Assembly (NCBI GenBank): GCA_030156305.1
Contig: JASGMZ010000005.1
Span: forward strand, 1-32,747
DNA length: 32,747 bases
Direction: 5' to 3'
Source: Bacteroidales bacterium
Lineage (GTDB): Bacteria; Bacteroidota; Bacteroidia; Bacteroidales; UBA12077
Made by a program: the position numbers and the translations under genes. Positions 24,610 to 32,567 of the stretch are shown here, one piece after another; the first letter of the stretch is position 1, and each line of letters opens with the position of its first letter. A model generated the notes under the pieces. It did no database searches, was not told the DNA's origin, and saw only the letters and a list, made by a program, of their open reading frames with translations.

Positions 24610-24960
24610 TTACTTTCTTAAAATTTTCTCCAGGGCTTTCCCCCTGGCCAGTTCATCTACCAGCTTGTCCAGATAACGAATCTTCTGCATCAGTTCATCT
24701 TCAATTTCTTCCACCCGGTACCCGCATATTACGCCTTTAATTTTTGAAACATTGGGATTGATAGCCGGAGCCTGTTCGAAAAAAGTTTCCAGATCACTTT
24801 CCTCCGCCAGGTGTTGTTGCAGCGTCTCCTGGTCATATCCTGTAAGCCAGAAGATAATGGCATCTACTTCTTTTTTGGTGCGCCCTTTCTTTTCAACCTT
24901 TTGAATATACAATGGATATATAGTAGCAAAATGGGTTTTGAAAATTTTGGAGTTACTCAT
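24610..24960 (-). CDS. DUF2200 family protein
   Basis: Small cytoplasmic protein of 116 residues that fits DUF2200 from end to end: FATIYPLYIQKVEKKGRTK near the start, IIFWLTGYDQETL, DLETFFEQAPAINPN, GVICGYRVEEIED and the tail RYLDKLVDELARGKALEKIL. The family is widespread and uncharacterised. Its GC content is clearly higher than that of the neighbouring genes, which hints at recent acquisition. It lies 15 bases after the TPR lipoprotein gene and may share its transcript. Confidence 0.88.
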   Translation of the reverse strand: MSNSKIFKTHFATIYPLYIQKVEKKGRTKKEVDAIIFWLTGYDQETLQQHLAEESDLETFFEQAPAINPNVSKIKGVICGYRVEEIEDELMQKIRYLDKLVDELARGKALEKILRK

Positions 24961-24975
24961 TATACTTTTTTTTTA

Positions 24976-25782
24976 TTATTTATTCCAGAATTCAGCACAT
25001 TTTTCCTGTTCAGCAATTCTTAATATTGAAAAACCTAATTCAATTGCTTTACTAAAGTCTTTACATGCCTGCTCTTTTTCACCTAATTCGTATCGCGCCA
25101 ATCCACGAAGAAAGTAAGCATTTTTATTATTAGGGTCTAATAATATTGCTTTATTACAATCAGAGACAACTCCTTTCAGGTCATTGGGGAATCTGGTTCC
25201 GGCTCTGTTTACGTAAACCCTTGCGTTTGAAGTGTCTGTTAACAGATATTTATCAAAATCTTTTTTTGCCAGTTTGCTCTTGCCTGTGGCTAAATATATC
25301 CTTGCACGGGTTAAATATAATTCTGGTTCTGGTGATTCTGATATTTTATCCTCCAGCGTCTTTAAAAGATCATTGAAATCAGGCCTTGTCCAAAATCCCA
25401 TCGTAGTATTTACCCTTCCGCTACAATCGTCATCAATTAAATCAAAGGATACATAATAGTCTGTTTGATACACCTTGTACTGCCCGTCATCCTGGCACAT
25501 TTGCCCTTCTTTGTCAATAAATTTAATGGTATCTCCTGATAATACATAGTTTGATATAACATCAACCGTTTGGTTATTTCCAAAATCAGCTTCAATGCTA
25601 CCGTTTTCTTTAAAATTAAAACTAATTGGCCCTGTGTGTCCAATCCTTACCCATTTACCATGAATAAGATTTTCAGGTTTTACAACGTTTTGCTCATTTT
25701 GATTATTTTTCTTTGTACTTTGATTGCACCCGGATAAAAATCCGATAGTACAAATTGCTAATAAGATCAATTTTGCTTTCAT
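24976..25782 (-). CDS. Lipoprotein with TPR repeats
   Basis: Lipoprotein of 268 residues from the ATG at 25782, where the signal peptide with lipobox FLSGC begins at once. A longer in-frame start at 25827 would place 15 polar residues before the signal and is unlikely. After a Gln/Asn/Lys-rich linker, residues about 35-135 look like a small beta-sheet domain (HGKWVRIGHTGPISFNFKENG, YYVSFDLIDDDC). At least two TPR-like units follow (about 145-255: ELYLTRARIYLATGKSKLAKKDF, NAYFLRGLARYELGEKEQACKDF). TPR units bind other proteins, so it may be a periplasmic scaffold. No specific role can be assigned. Confidence 0.82.
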   Translation of the reverse strand: MKAKLILLAICTIGFLSGCNQSTKKNNQNEQNVVKPENLIHGKWVRIGHTGPISFNFKENGSIEADFGNNQTVDVISNYVLSGDTIKFIDKEGQMCQDDGQYKVYQTDYYVSFDLIDDDCSGRVNTTMGFWTRPDFNDLLKTLEDKISESPEPELYLTRARIYLATGKSKLAKKDFDKYLLTDTSNARVYVNRAGTRFPNDLKGVVSDCNKAILLDPNNKNAYFLRGLARYELGEKEQACKDFSKAIELGFSILRIAEQEKCAEFWNK

Positions 25783-25827
25783 ATCGGTTTTGTTTACTAT
25801 TTGTATTGTTTCATTTTCAATGAGCAA

Positions 25828-26210
25828 TACCTCTTTTTAAACGAAACCTAAAGGTAACTAAAAAAAATGGAAGTACAATTTCATTCAAAACGAAGGGTAA
25901 GGATACTATTGTCCGGCGAGTCGAAAAACAAGCACCGTGAGCGTTAAGAAAAATCTGCTGTTCGAAGCACTGAACGGAGGGAAGTGCAAGTTTAGATTTT
26001 TAGCTCACATCGCGTAGTTTTTCGAGTGAGGCGGGCGCAGCCTTGAATTTCTTTACGTACTTTCTTGTTTCAAGACAAGAAAGTATGTGGGGCATGGGGT
26101 AAAGCGCCTGAAAAAAGAAATCGTTAAATGATAAATAAAACAAGGTTTCAGAATAGATGTAATTTTTTTATCGGACAGCAGTGAAAAAAATAAATGGTAA
26201 GTACTAATAT
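25828..26210. other. Intergenic region of 383 bases holding a structured repeat
   Basis: No reading frame here is credible. Apart from the folded element at 25911-26085 there is only AT-rich spacer (26100-26210). The promoter of the TPR lipoprotein gene is not recognisable. Confidence 0.6.
25911..26085. repeat. Nested inverted-repeat element, possible dispersed repeat or structured RNA
   Basis: Paired arms are nested: TCGAAAAAC (25921-25929) with GTTTTTCGA (26017-26025), GTGAGC (25937-25942) with GCTCAC (26003-26008), and AAAAATCT (25949-25956) with AGATTTTT (25994-26001). Together they form one interrupted stem of about 105 bases. A separate perfect hairpin follows: TACTTTCTTG (26058-26067) with CAAGAAAGTA (26076-26085). 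The GC content is higher than the flanks. It resembles dispersed intergenic repeats seen in other Bacteroidota, but copy number cannot be checked here. Confidence 0.65.
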
Positions 26211-27200
26211 TTATAATGCATCTTTATCCTGCTCCTCCGGCGTTAAATCAGAGTAAAGAAATTTATTGGTTTCAATCCATTGGTTTAACGAATAATCCCA
26301 TTTGTAAATAATTTCCATATACAGTTCTCCCTCTTCGTTATATTCAGAAAGTGTTTTATCAAAATTAACCCATTTTTTTTTCGAGTAATCCCATTTTTGA
26401 TGGATTACTTCTATTAAACGGCCTTCCCGGCCGTATTGATACATTATCTTTAGTCCGTTAAGCCATTGTTTGGTGTAATTGTTCCATGATATTCTAATTT
26501 CCTGTGTTTTGTCTCCCCTAAAATTATAAAGATATTCGTATTTTCCTTCGGTACTCCATTTTTTGGTGTCTGCATTCCAGTTTTTAATGAAAATTTCGTT
26601 AGGATAGGAATATTCTCCGGGATAATACAACTCAAATTTTTTATAATACTCCCACTCATTTTTTATGCTGTTATATTTGCTAATGGTAATATTGTTTTCC
26701 AAACCATCCATATTGTAATCCATAATATACCGTACGGTATTAATCCATTCTTCGCCTGGCTTTTGCCATTCCTGAAATAATATTTCTTTTCGTTCGTTAA
26801 AACGGTTGTAATAAGATGTTTTTAACTGCGTATTTACCCAATCGTTGAACGATGGCCTCCAGGTCTGTACCAGCTTTTCCTGTTCGTTGCCTTTTTTATC
26901 GTAAGCAAACAATTCCTGGGAAACATTTATCCATGCTTTTTCATCGTAATTCCATTCCTGGGTAAGTGTTCGTATAGGGTCATCATTTTTGTTATAAATA
27001 ATGATTTCACGCTGATAGGTTTCCCATTGGTTTGATTCCCGATTCCAATGATGTTTATATAAAGTGTCAATATTTTCAATACGTAATGAGTCAGTAATTA
27101 ATGAGTCAATTTTTTCGGGCAACTGAGCAGTTAGTATTCCCGAAGAGAGGAGGAGTGTTACTAAGAATAAACATTTTTTTATGACGGTATATTTAAACAT
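26211..27200 (-). CDS. Secreted protein with tryptophan-rich tandem repeats
   Basis: Protein of 329 residues with a signal peptide (about 1-25, ending GILTAQ). From about residue 48 to 315 the sequence consists of roughly seven repeats of 33-38 residues: W, seven or eight residues, W, then a strand ending in Tyr and a polar turn (examples: WNYDEKAWINVSQELFAYDK, WDYSKKKWVNFDKTLSEYNE). The Y-D/N-x-x-G turn recalls RHS/YD and YARHG-type repeats, so a beta-strand repeat fold is likely. No catalytic motif, membrane segment or C-terminal secretion domain is visible. It may be a periplasmic or surface protein; the family is unknown to me. The gene is transcribed away from the CDF gene. Confidence 0.75.
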   Translation of the reverse strand: MFKYTVIKKCLFLVTLLLSSGILTAQLPEKIDSLITDSLRIENIDTLYKHHWNRESNQWETYQREIIIYNKNDDPIRTLTQEWNYDEKAWINVSQELFAYDKKGNEQEKLVQTWRPSFNDWVNTQLKTSYYNRFNERKEILFQEWQKPGEEWINTVRYIMDYNMDGLENNITISKYNSIKNEWEYYKKFELYYPGEYSYPNEIFIKNWNADTKKWSTEGKYEYLYNFRGDKTQEIRISWNNYTKQWLNGLKIMYQYGREGRLIEVIHQKWDYSKKKWVNFDKTLSEYNEEGELYMEIIYKWDYSLNQWIETNKFLYSDLTPEEQDKDAL

Positions 27201-27271
27201 TATCGTGTTTTTATGACAATTTAATAAAATATACAGGCATTATCAACTTTTTGGCGATAATATTTCGCTTT

Positions 27272-27303
27272 TTTGTTCAACCTGATTATTTCCTTTATTT
27301 TTG
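27272..27303 (+). promoter_or_regulatory. Promoter of the cation transporter gene
   Basis: TTTG at 27272-27275 and TATTTTTG at 27296-27303 are 20 bases apart, a full match to the Bacteroidota -33/-7 pattern. It places the start codon at 27323, because the in-frame ATG at 27251 lies upstream of this promoter. Confidence 0.8.
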
Positions 27304-27322
27304 CATATATTTTATAAATACT

Positions 27323-28276
27323 ATGACAGAAAAACGGAATCAGCAAATAAAATTTGCTTCATGGGTAGGTATCGTTGGCAATTCAATTTTAGCTGTTGTT
27401 AAAATATTTGTTGGTATAGTTTCCGGAAGTTTTGCCGTAATTGGCGATGGAATTGATACCACCACAGACATCTTAACCTACTTTATTACTTTGGTTGCCG
27501 CACGAATAATGAATAAATCTCCTGATTATAAATTTCCCTATGGTTATAATCGTGCCGAAGCAGTTGCTACTAAAGTATTAAGTTTTGTTATCTTTTTTGC
27601 CGGAGCGCAGTTGTTCTTTTCTGCCATAGCAAGAATCATTAAAAATGAACCCCACCAGGTTCCTGCATTATTGGCTGTTTATGTTACGGTGTTTTCTATA
27701 TTGTCAAAAATAGCGCTTGCTATTTATCAACTAAGGGTTGGCAAAAAAATTAACAGTAACATGCTTATTGCCAACGGAAAAAATATGCGTAATGATATCT
27801 TGATTTCCACCTCGGTGTTGTTGGGCTTGCTTTTTGTTCATGTTTTTCACTTACCCGTGTTGGATTTAATTACCGCGATATTAATTGGTACCTGGATTAT
27901 GCGATCGGGATATCGTATTTTTATGGAATCCAGCCGTGAGTTGATGGATGGGACAGATAACCCCGACTTGTATTATAAGATATTTGATGCCGTAGAAGAG
28001 GTAGGCGCTGTTAATCCTCACAGAGTGAGAATAAGAAAGCATTCAAACATGTATACAGTTGACCTGGATATTGAAATTGACGGGAAACTGACAATCGATG
28101 AAGGACATAAAATTGCCAAAAAAGTTGAATTAAATATAAAAACGCGTATTGAGAATGTGTATGATGTGTTAGTGCACATCGAACCTAAAGGGAACCAAGA
28201 GAAAGAAAAATTCGGCCTTTCACGGGATAATATTGATTTGGAATGCAAAAAGAACAAAAATGGAGGAAAAATATAA
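27323..28276 (+). CDS. Cation diffusion facilitator transporter with D-D/N-D metal site
   Basis: Inner-membrane metal/proton antiporter of 317 residues from the ATG at 27323. Six membrane helices are predictable in the first 200 residues and a ferredoxin-like cytoplasmic domain follows (about 210-290: VNPHRVRIRKHSNMYTVDLDIEID). The usual transport site, HxxxD or DxxxD in helix 2 plus HxxxD in helix 5, appears here as Asp45-TTT-Asp49 (GIDTTTD) and Asn154-MRN-Asp158 (KNMRND), so it lacks histidine and has Asn at one ligand position. This argues against a typical Zn exporter and fits Fe(II), Mn(II) or similar ions better (inference). The last 17 bases overlap the aminotransferase gene, so the two are translationally coupled. 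Confidence 0.92.
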   Translation: MTEKRNQQIKFASWVGIVGNSILAVVKIFVGIVSGSFAVIGDGIDTTTDILTYFITLVAARIMNKSPDYKFPYGYNRAEAVATKVLSFVIFFAGAQLFFSAIARIIKNEPHQVPALLAVYVTVFSILSKIALAIYQLRVGKKINSNMLIANGKNMRNDILISTSVLLGLLFVHVFHLPVLDLITAILIGTWIMRSGYRIFMESSRELMDGTDNPDLYYKIFDAVEEVGAVNPHRVRIRKHSNMYTVDLDIEIDGKLTIDEGHKIAKKVELNIKTRIENVYDVLVHIEPKGNQEKEKFGLSRDNIDLECKKNKNGGKI

Positions 28277-29399
28277 AAAACCACAGGGTTCTTATATCAG
28301 TTTTATGAGCAATAAAGTTAAAGCTCATGGTGGTATTAATCTGGCTCAGGGAATTCCCGGTTTTAACCCTCCGCAGGAGCTTACACAAATTTTAAGTAAA
28401 CTATCAACCGAAAATATACATCAATATGCTCCCGGAATCGGGAATAACGACTTGCTTGAACTTTTATTGAAAAAATATCAATCCGAATATGCCTTTACCA
28501 AAGATGATTTTTTAATCCTGCAAGGTGCTACCGAAGCATTATCGTTGCTTTATATCTATTTTAATAAAATAATACCAAAACCTTTCTCGGCGTTAGCTTT
28601 CGAGCCTGTTTACGAAAGTTATAATAATCTGCCGCAAATTTTTAATACAGGTTTTGTTCCTTTCCCGTTTCAAAACGATTCAACCGTTGATTTTGATAAG
28701 CTGGAAAATACTTGCAGGGATAAAGATGTAAAAGTTATTTTTATGGGTACCCCGGGAAATCCTTTTGGTAAAATATGGAGTAAAAAGGAAATTGACAATT
28801 TACTCAAACTAAGCAAAACCCTTGATATTTTTGTTGTATTTGATGCGGTTTACCGCGATTTATATTTTGAAGAAAAACCTTATATCCCGTTGGATCAATT
28901 TAATCCAAACCTATTTTATGTCAATAGTTTTTCGAAAAAATTTTCTATTACCGGATGGCGTGTAGGATATTTAGTGGCCCATCAAAAGCATATGGAGCAT
29001 ATTAAGCCCATTCATGATTATACCGGCTTATGTGCGCCTTCGATTTTGCAACAGGCAATTGTAGAGTATCTTAAAAATAATAATTACGAAAAAAATTATA
29101 TTGCACCGTTAAGGGAAAAGTTAAAGAAATCATATTCTTTATTATCATCTGCGCTTAAGAACTTAGGTTTTAATGTACCTGAAACGAAAGGCGGATATTT
29201 TGTTTGGGCAGAGTTACCGGAAAAATACCCCGATGGTTTTAAGTTTGCTATTGATTTATATGAAAAACAGCGCGTAGCCGTAATTCCGGGTGAGCATTTT
29301 TCGGCGAATGCGAAAAATTATATTCGTTTAAATATTGCACGCCCTGTGGCTGAAGTGGAAGAAGGTATTGAAAAAATTAAAGCTTTTTTCGGCAAATAA
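28260..29399 (+). CDS. PLP-dependent aminotransferase, class I/II
   Basis: Aminotransferase of 379 residues from the ATG at 28260, which overlaps the end of the transporter gene by 17 bases. Fold-type I features are plain: GGINLAQGIPGFNPPQEL near the start, YAPGIGNNDLLELL, GATEALSLL (phosphate-binding), GTPGNPFGKIW, and SFSKKFSITGWRVGY with the PLP lysine. The tail has YIRLNIARP with the carboxylate-binding Arg. The N-terminus and length resemble the YbdL/kynurenine aminotransferase group that acts on methionine or aromatic amino acids, but the substrate is not certain. It converges with aroA with 12 bases between stop codons. Confidence 0.92.
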   Translation: MEEKYKKPQGSYISFMSNKVKAHGGINLAQGIPGFNPPQELTQILSKLSTENIHQYAPGIGNNDLLELLLKKYQSEYAFTKDDFLILQGATEALSLLYIYFNKIIPKPFSALAFEPVYESYNNLPQIFNTGFVPFPFQNDSTVDFDKLENTCRDKDVKVIFMGTPGNPFGKIWSKKEIDNLLKLSKTLDIFVVFDAVYRDLYFEEKPYIPLDQFNPNLFYVNSFSKKFSITGWRVGYLVAHQKHMEHIKPIHDYTGLCAPSILQQAIVEYLKNNNYEKNYIAPLREKLKKSYSLLSSALKNLGFNVPETKGGYFVWAELPEKYPDGFKFAIDLYEKQRVAVIPGEHFSANAKNYIRLNIARPVAEVEEGIEKIKAFFGK

Positions 29400-29411
29400 C
29401 AGCAGCTTCAA

Positions 29412-30644
29412 TTATTTATTGTTGATGCCAAATCCAAATGCTATTAAATCATCCCAAAAATCAGGATAGCTTTTTTTAACTACCTCTGGATCATCAATAA
29501 TTAAAACATTATTTTTTATTGCCAGTGGTGCAAAAGCCATAGCCATTCGGTGGTCGTTATAGGTTTTTGCTAAATGGTTTTCCGGAATTTTTAAGGTTTC
29601 ATTTCCTTGCCATTCAAGATAATCTTTTCCGTTGGTTTGCAGATGAATGCCCATTTTTTCAAATTCATTTACCAACGCTTTGATCCGGTCGGTTTCTTTT
29701 ATCGATAGATTGTCCAATCCGGTTAGTTTGAAAGGAATTCCCTTGGCTGCCAGCGTAACCGTTAGTGTTTGAGCTAAATCAGAACAGTTGGTAAAATCAT
29801 ATTCAAAATGCCTGCATGTTGTTTGTATATTTTTTAGACTTAACCACTGTTCATCAAATTTTGATTGAACACCTAAGCTGCTGTAAATATCCGTTAAAAC
29901 CGAATCGCCCTGTAAGCTGTTTTTTAATAATCCCGGTAACTGTATTTCTGCGTTTTTTATGAACGAAATTATTTCGAACCAGTACGAAGCAGCCGACCAG
30001 TCAGATTCTACTATTTCTTCTTTCGGTGAATAATTCCCTTTTTCAACTTCAATAGTGCTTTTATTCCACTGAAAGTTAATGCCATGGTTTTGCATTATTT
30101 TCAATGTCATATCAATATAATCTTTCGAAAGGATTTTATCATCGATATTTATCGTTAACCCTTTTTCTAAAGATGGTGCAATCATTAACAACGCACTAAT
30201 AAACTGGCTGCTGATATTGCCTTTAATGCTTATTGGTTTTGATTTTAGCGTGGAACCTGTAATTTTTAAAGGAGGAAAACCATCTTTTTCCAGGTAATCT
30301 ATTTTTGCACCCAAATCCCTTAAAATATCGACCAGAATATTTATGGGGCGTTGTTTCATCCGTTCGCTGCCTGTTAAAATCCGTTCGCCTGGAGTTATTG
30401 ATAAAAATGCAGTAAGAAATCGCATAGCCGTTCCTGCAGCGCCAATATCTATTACCGGTACAGATAAATGGTTAAGTGCATTAATTAAAACCCTGGTATC
30501 ATTACTTTTTGAAAGATTATATATGTTAAAATCCTCTTCACAAAGTGCCCTAATAATCAATAACCTGTTCGAAATACTTTTCGATGCGGGTAAGTGTATA
30601 ATTTTATCGTTTTGTTTAACGGGGGCTTTAATTTCAATTTTCAT
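29412..30644 (-). CDS. aroA: 3-phosphoshikimate 1-carboxyvinyltransferase (EPSP synthase)
   Basis: Sixth step of the shikimate pathway: transfers enolpyruvyl from PEP to shikimate 3-phosphate. The protein has 410 residues, slightly below the usual 420-430. Key parts are PASKSISNRLLIIRAL with substrate-binding Lys22, Ser23 and Arg27, DIGAAGTAMRFLTAFL (PEP/S3P loop), RPINILVDILRDLGAKIDYL, SSQFISALLM, and the C-terminal KETDRIKAL and YNDHRMAMAFAPLAI. It begins 2 bases after aroB, so both come from one transcript. Confidence 0.96.
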   Translation of the reverse strand: MKIEIKAPVKQNDKIIHLPASKSISNRLLIIRALCEEDFNIYNLSKSNDTRVLINALNHLSVPVIDIGAAGTAMRFLTAFLSITPGERILTGSERMKQRPINILVDILRDLGAKIDYLEKDGFPPLKITGSTLKSKPISIKGNISSQFISALLMIAPSLEKGLTINIDDKILSKDYIDMTLKIMQNHGINFQWNKSTIEVEKGNYSPKEEIVESDWSAASYWFEIISFIKNAEIQLPGLLKNSLQGDSVLTDIYSSLGVQSKFDEQWLSLKNIQTTCRHFEYDFTNCSDLAQTLTVTLAAKGIPFKLTGLDNLSIKETDRIKALVNEFEKMGIHLQTNGKDYLEWQGNETLKIPENHLAKTYNDHRMAMAFAPLAIKNNVLIIDDPEVVKKSYPDFWDDLIAFGFGINNK

Positions 30645-30646
30645 TA

Positions 30647-31711
30647 CTAAAGTGTGTTATACCATTTTAAAGTTTCCAGCATATCGTTTTTTCGGCAATG
30701 TTGGTTAATTTTTATTTTTCCAAAATCTTCGAGCAATGTAACATTGATGTCAGCTCCTTTGTTTTTTTTATCATGCCCAATAAGTTCGATTATATTTACT
30801 ATATCCGTTTCCGGGATGTTTACTTTTGGATAAGTATTTAATAAATAGTTTACAACCTGCTCCATTTTTTGTGCAGGGAAACCACATAATTTTTTCGAAA
30901 GAAAAATTTCGCATAACATCCCTAAAGCCACAGCCTCACCATGTAATAAATTGTTTTTTTGTTTCATAAAAAAACTTTCAAAAGCATGTCCAAAGGTGTG
31001 TCCGAAATTTAATGCTTTGCGTTGTCCTTTTTCCAGCGGGTCTGTTTCAACATAATGATTTTTTATTTGAACCGACCGGGCAATAAGTTGATTAAGGGTT
31101 TTATAGTTTATGTTCGAGATTTTGTATTGTGTTAAATGCTCAAAATCCTGTTGGTTAAAAATAAGGGTATGTTTAATCATTTCTGCCCATCCCGAAAGGA
31201 TATTTCGTTTATCTAAAGTACTTAAAAAACGACTATCAATAAATACATATTTGGGATGATTAAAAATACCAATTTCATTTTTCAATTTTAAAAAATTGAT
31301 TCCTGTTTTTCCTCCTATCGAAGCATCCACCTGCGATAATAAGGTAGTAGGGATATTTATAAAATCCATCCCTCTCTTAAAAGTGGATGCAGCAAAACCA
31401 CCCATATCACTAATAATTCCACCACCGAGGTTAATAAACAAAGCGTATCTGTCGGCATTGTGCTGGGTTAGAAATTCCCAAATTTTGCTTACTGTATTTA
31501 TCGATTTATTCGATTCTCCGCTTACCGTTTCAATAATGTTTACATCATCAAACAAATCATTTTTTTCTAAAACAGGAAGACAGTATTTTTTGGTATTCTC
31601 ATCTACCAACATAAAAATGTTGCTATAATCCGATTCATCCATAAATTTTTTTATAACGGATTGAATTTCTGTTGTAATGATTATATTTGAAAAGGATGTT
31701 TCAATTTTCAT
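30647..31711 (-). CDS. aroB: 3-dehydroquinate synthase
   Basis: Second step of the shikimate pathway: closes DAHP to 3-dehydroquinate using NAD and a divalent metal. Length is 354 residues, normal for AroB. NAD and substrate motifs: LGGGIISDMGGFAASTFKRG, INIPTTLLSQVDASIGGKTG, EMIKHTLI and metal ligands in LNFGHTFGHAFES and LLHGEAVALGM. It is the first gene of an aroB-aroA unit. No complete -33/-7 promoter was recognised in the 225 bases upstream, which also hold repeats. Confidence 0.96.
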   Translation of the reverse strand: MKIETSFSNIIITTEIQSVIKKFMDESDYSNIFMLVDENTKKYCLPVLEKNDLFDDVNIIETVSGESNKSINTVSKIWEFLTQHNADRYALFINLGGGIISDMGGFAASTFKRGMDFINIPTTLLSQVDASIGGKTGINFLKLKNEIGIFNHPKYVFIDSRFLSTLDKRNILSGWAEMIKHTLIFNQQDFEHLTQYKISNINYKTLNQLIARSVQIKNHYVETDPLEKGQRKALNFGHTFGHAFESFFMKQKNNLLHGEAVALGMLCEIFLSKKLCGFPAQKMEQVVNYLLNTYPKVNIPETDIVNIIELIGHDKKNKGADINVTLLEDFGKIKINQHCRKNDMLETLKWYNTL

Positions 31712-31765
31712 AGTACACGGTTTTTTATAAGGTAAAAATAAAAAAAACTATTGGTTTTATGTTTT

Positions 31766-31879
31766 TAATGAAACATCATGTTTGTAAATTATGTATCAAA
31801 GAGAAAGTTACTTATCTTTGAATGAAACATCCATGCACTGAAGTTTACAAAAATGGAAAGAATATAACATGGATGTTCC
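31766..31879. repeat. Repeats in the divergent region between aroB and the membrane protein gene
   Basis: AATGAAACATC occurs twice in direct orientation (31766-31776 and 31821-31831). The second copy, extended as GAAACATCCATG (31823-31834), is nearly complementary to CATGGATGTTCC (31868-31879), with 10 to 11 of 12 bases pairing. AACAT-C-ATGTT at 31771-31781 is itself a palindrome. These could be operator sites for a regulator or a leader hairpin. A TATCTTTG box (31813-31820) lies between them. Confidence 0.5.
31813..31820 (+). promoter_or_regulatory. Candidate -7 box of the membrane protein gene
   Basis: TATCTTTG matches TAnnTTTG exactly, about 116 bases before the ATG at 31937. No TTTG lies at the normal -33 distance. 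If used, the transcript has a leader of roughly 110 bases that includes the hairpin at 31823-31879. Confidence 0.4.
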
Positions 31880-31936
31880 ACAATACCAATTAATTAACTA
31901 AAATATATTCGAGTGAAAAACCAATAAGATTAAATC

Positions 31937-32407
31937 ATGCAATTCGATAATAAAAATAAAGTGTTGAAATTAAATATGAGAAGATATATTGTTCTTTTAC
32001 TTTTTACTACAATTATCGTATTACTTGTTTTTACCCGTTTGCTGAATAATCCTGTTTGGGTTATTGATAAAACCACAGCAATATTAATTACTATTGTCGC
32101 CTACCTAATCTATATTATTATAACTTATATTATTAATTATCAATATATTTTTTATTCCGATGAGGGGGATAAAATTATACTTAAGTATGTTTCCTTAAGG
32201 CCCTTTAATAATAAACGAAATGCTATTGAAATTTTCAAACGAAATTATTCTGGTTATAAAATCTGCAAGTCTTTTTTAAATCTTAAAGAAGAAATAATTT
32301 TTTTTGTTCAAACTCCAAATGGTGTTGCCAAATATCCTCCTATAAGTATAGCTGCCCTTACTCCAAAACAAAAAAAGATCCTTATTAATTCGATAACTCA
32401 GTTGTAA
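31937..32407 (+). CDS. Small membrane protein of unknown function
   Basis: Protein of 156 residues. A basic N-terminus is followed by two membrane helices (about 17-33 and 46-67) and a cytoplasmic-side domain of about 85 residues (IFYSDEGDKIILKYVSLRPFNN, IEIFKRNYSGYKI, EEIIFFVQTPNGVAKYPPIS, LTPKQKKILINSI). This layout, two helices plus a small beta domain, resembles the bacterial PH-like membrane proteins, but no family is recognised with certainty. It has its own leader and is separated from the glutamate dehydrogenase gene by 160 bases. Confidence 0.72.
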   Translation: MQFDNKNKVLKLNMRRYIVLLLFTTIIVLLVFTRLLNNPVWVIDKTTAILITIVAYLIYIIITYIINYQYIFYSDEGDKIILKYVSLRPFNNKRNAIEIFKRNYSGYKICKSFLNLKEEIIFFVQTPNGVAKYPPISIAALTPKQKKILINSITQL

Positions 32408-32469
32408 ATTTTGGCGCAGTTCTATCAGTTAAAATGTGTTTAATATCATATCCTCACATAATACTTTTA

Positions 32470-32501
32470 TTGGCTTATTTCAATATTAAAACCTACATTT
32501 G
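32470..32501 (+). promoter_or_regulatory. Promoter of the glutamate dehydrogenase gene
   Basis: TTG at 32470-32472 and TACATTTG at 32494-32501 are separated by 21 bases, close to the Bacteroidota -33/-7 pattern. The start codon lies about 66 bases downstream, leaving a leader of about 60 bases. Confidence 0.6.
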
Positions 32502-32515
32502 TCCAAAATTTAAAA

Positions 32516-32532
32516 TGCATGAAAATCATGCA
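32516..32532 (+). other. Hairpin in the gdhA leader
   Basis: TGCATGA-AAA-TCATGCA is a perfect 7-bp stem with a 3-base loop, 35 bases before the ATG of gdhA. It lies just downstream of the expected transcription start and could be an operator or a leader hairpin. There is no T-run behind it. Confidence 0.5.
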
Positions 32533-32567
32533 AGTTTGATGTTCAACATTAAAACTATACAAAAAAA

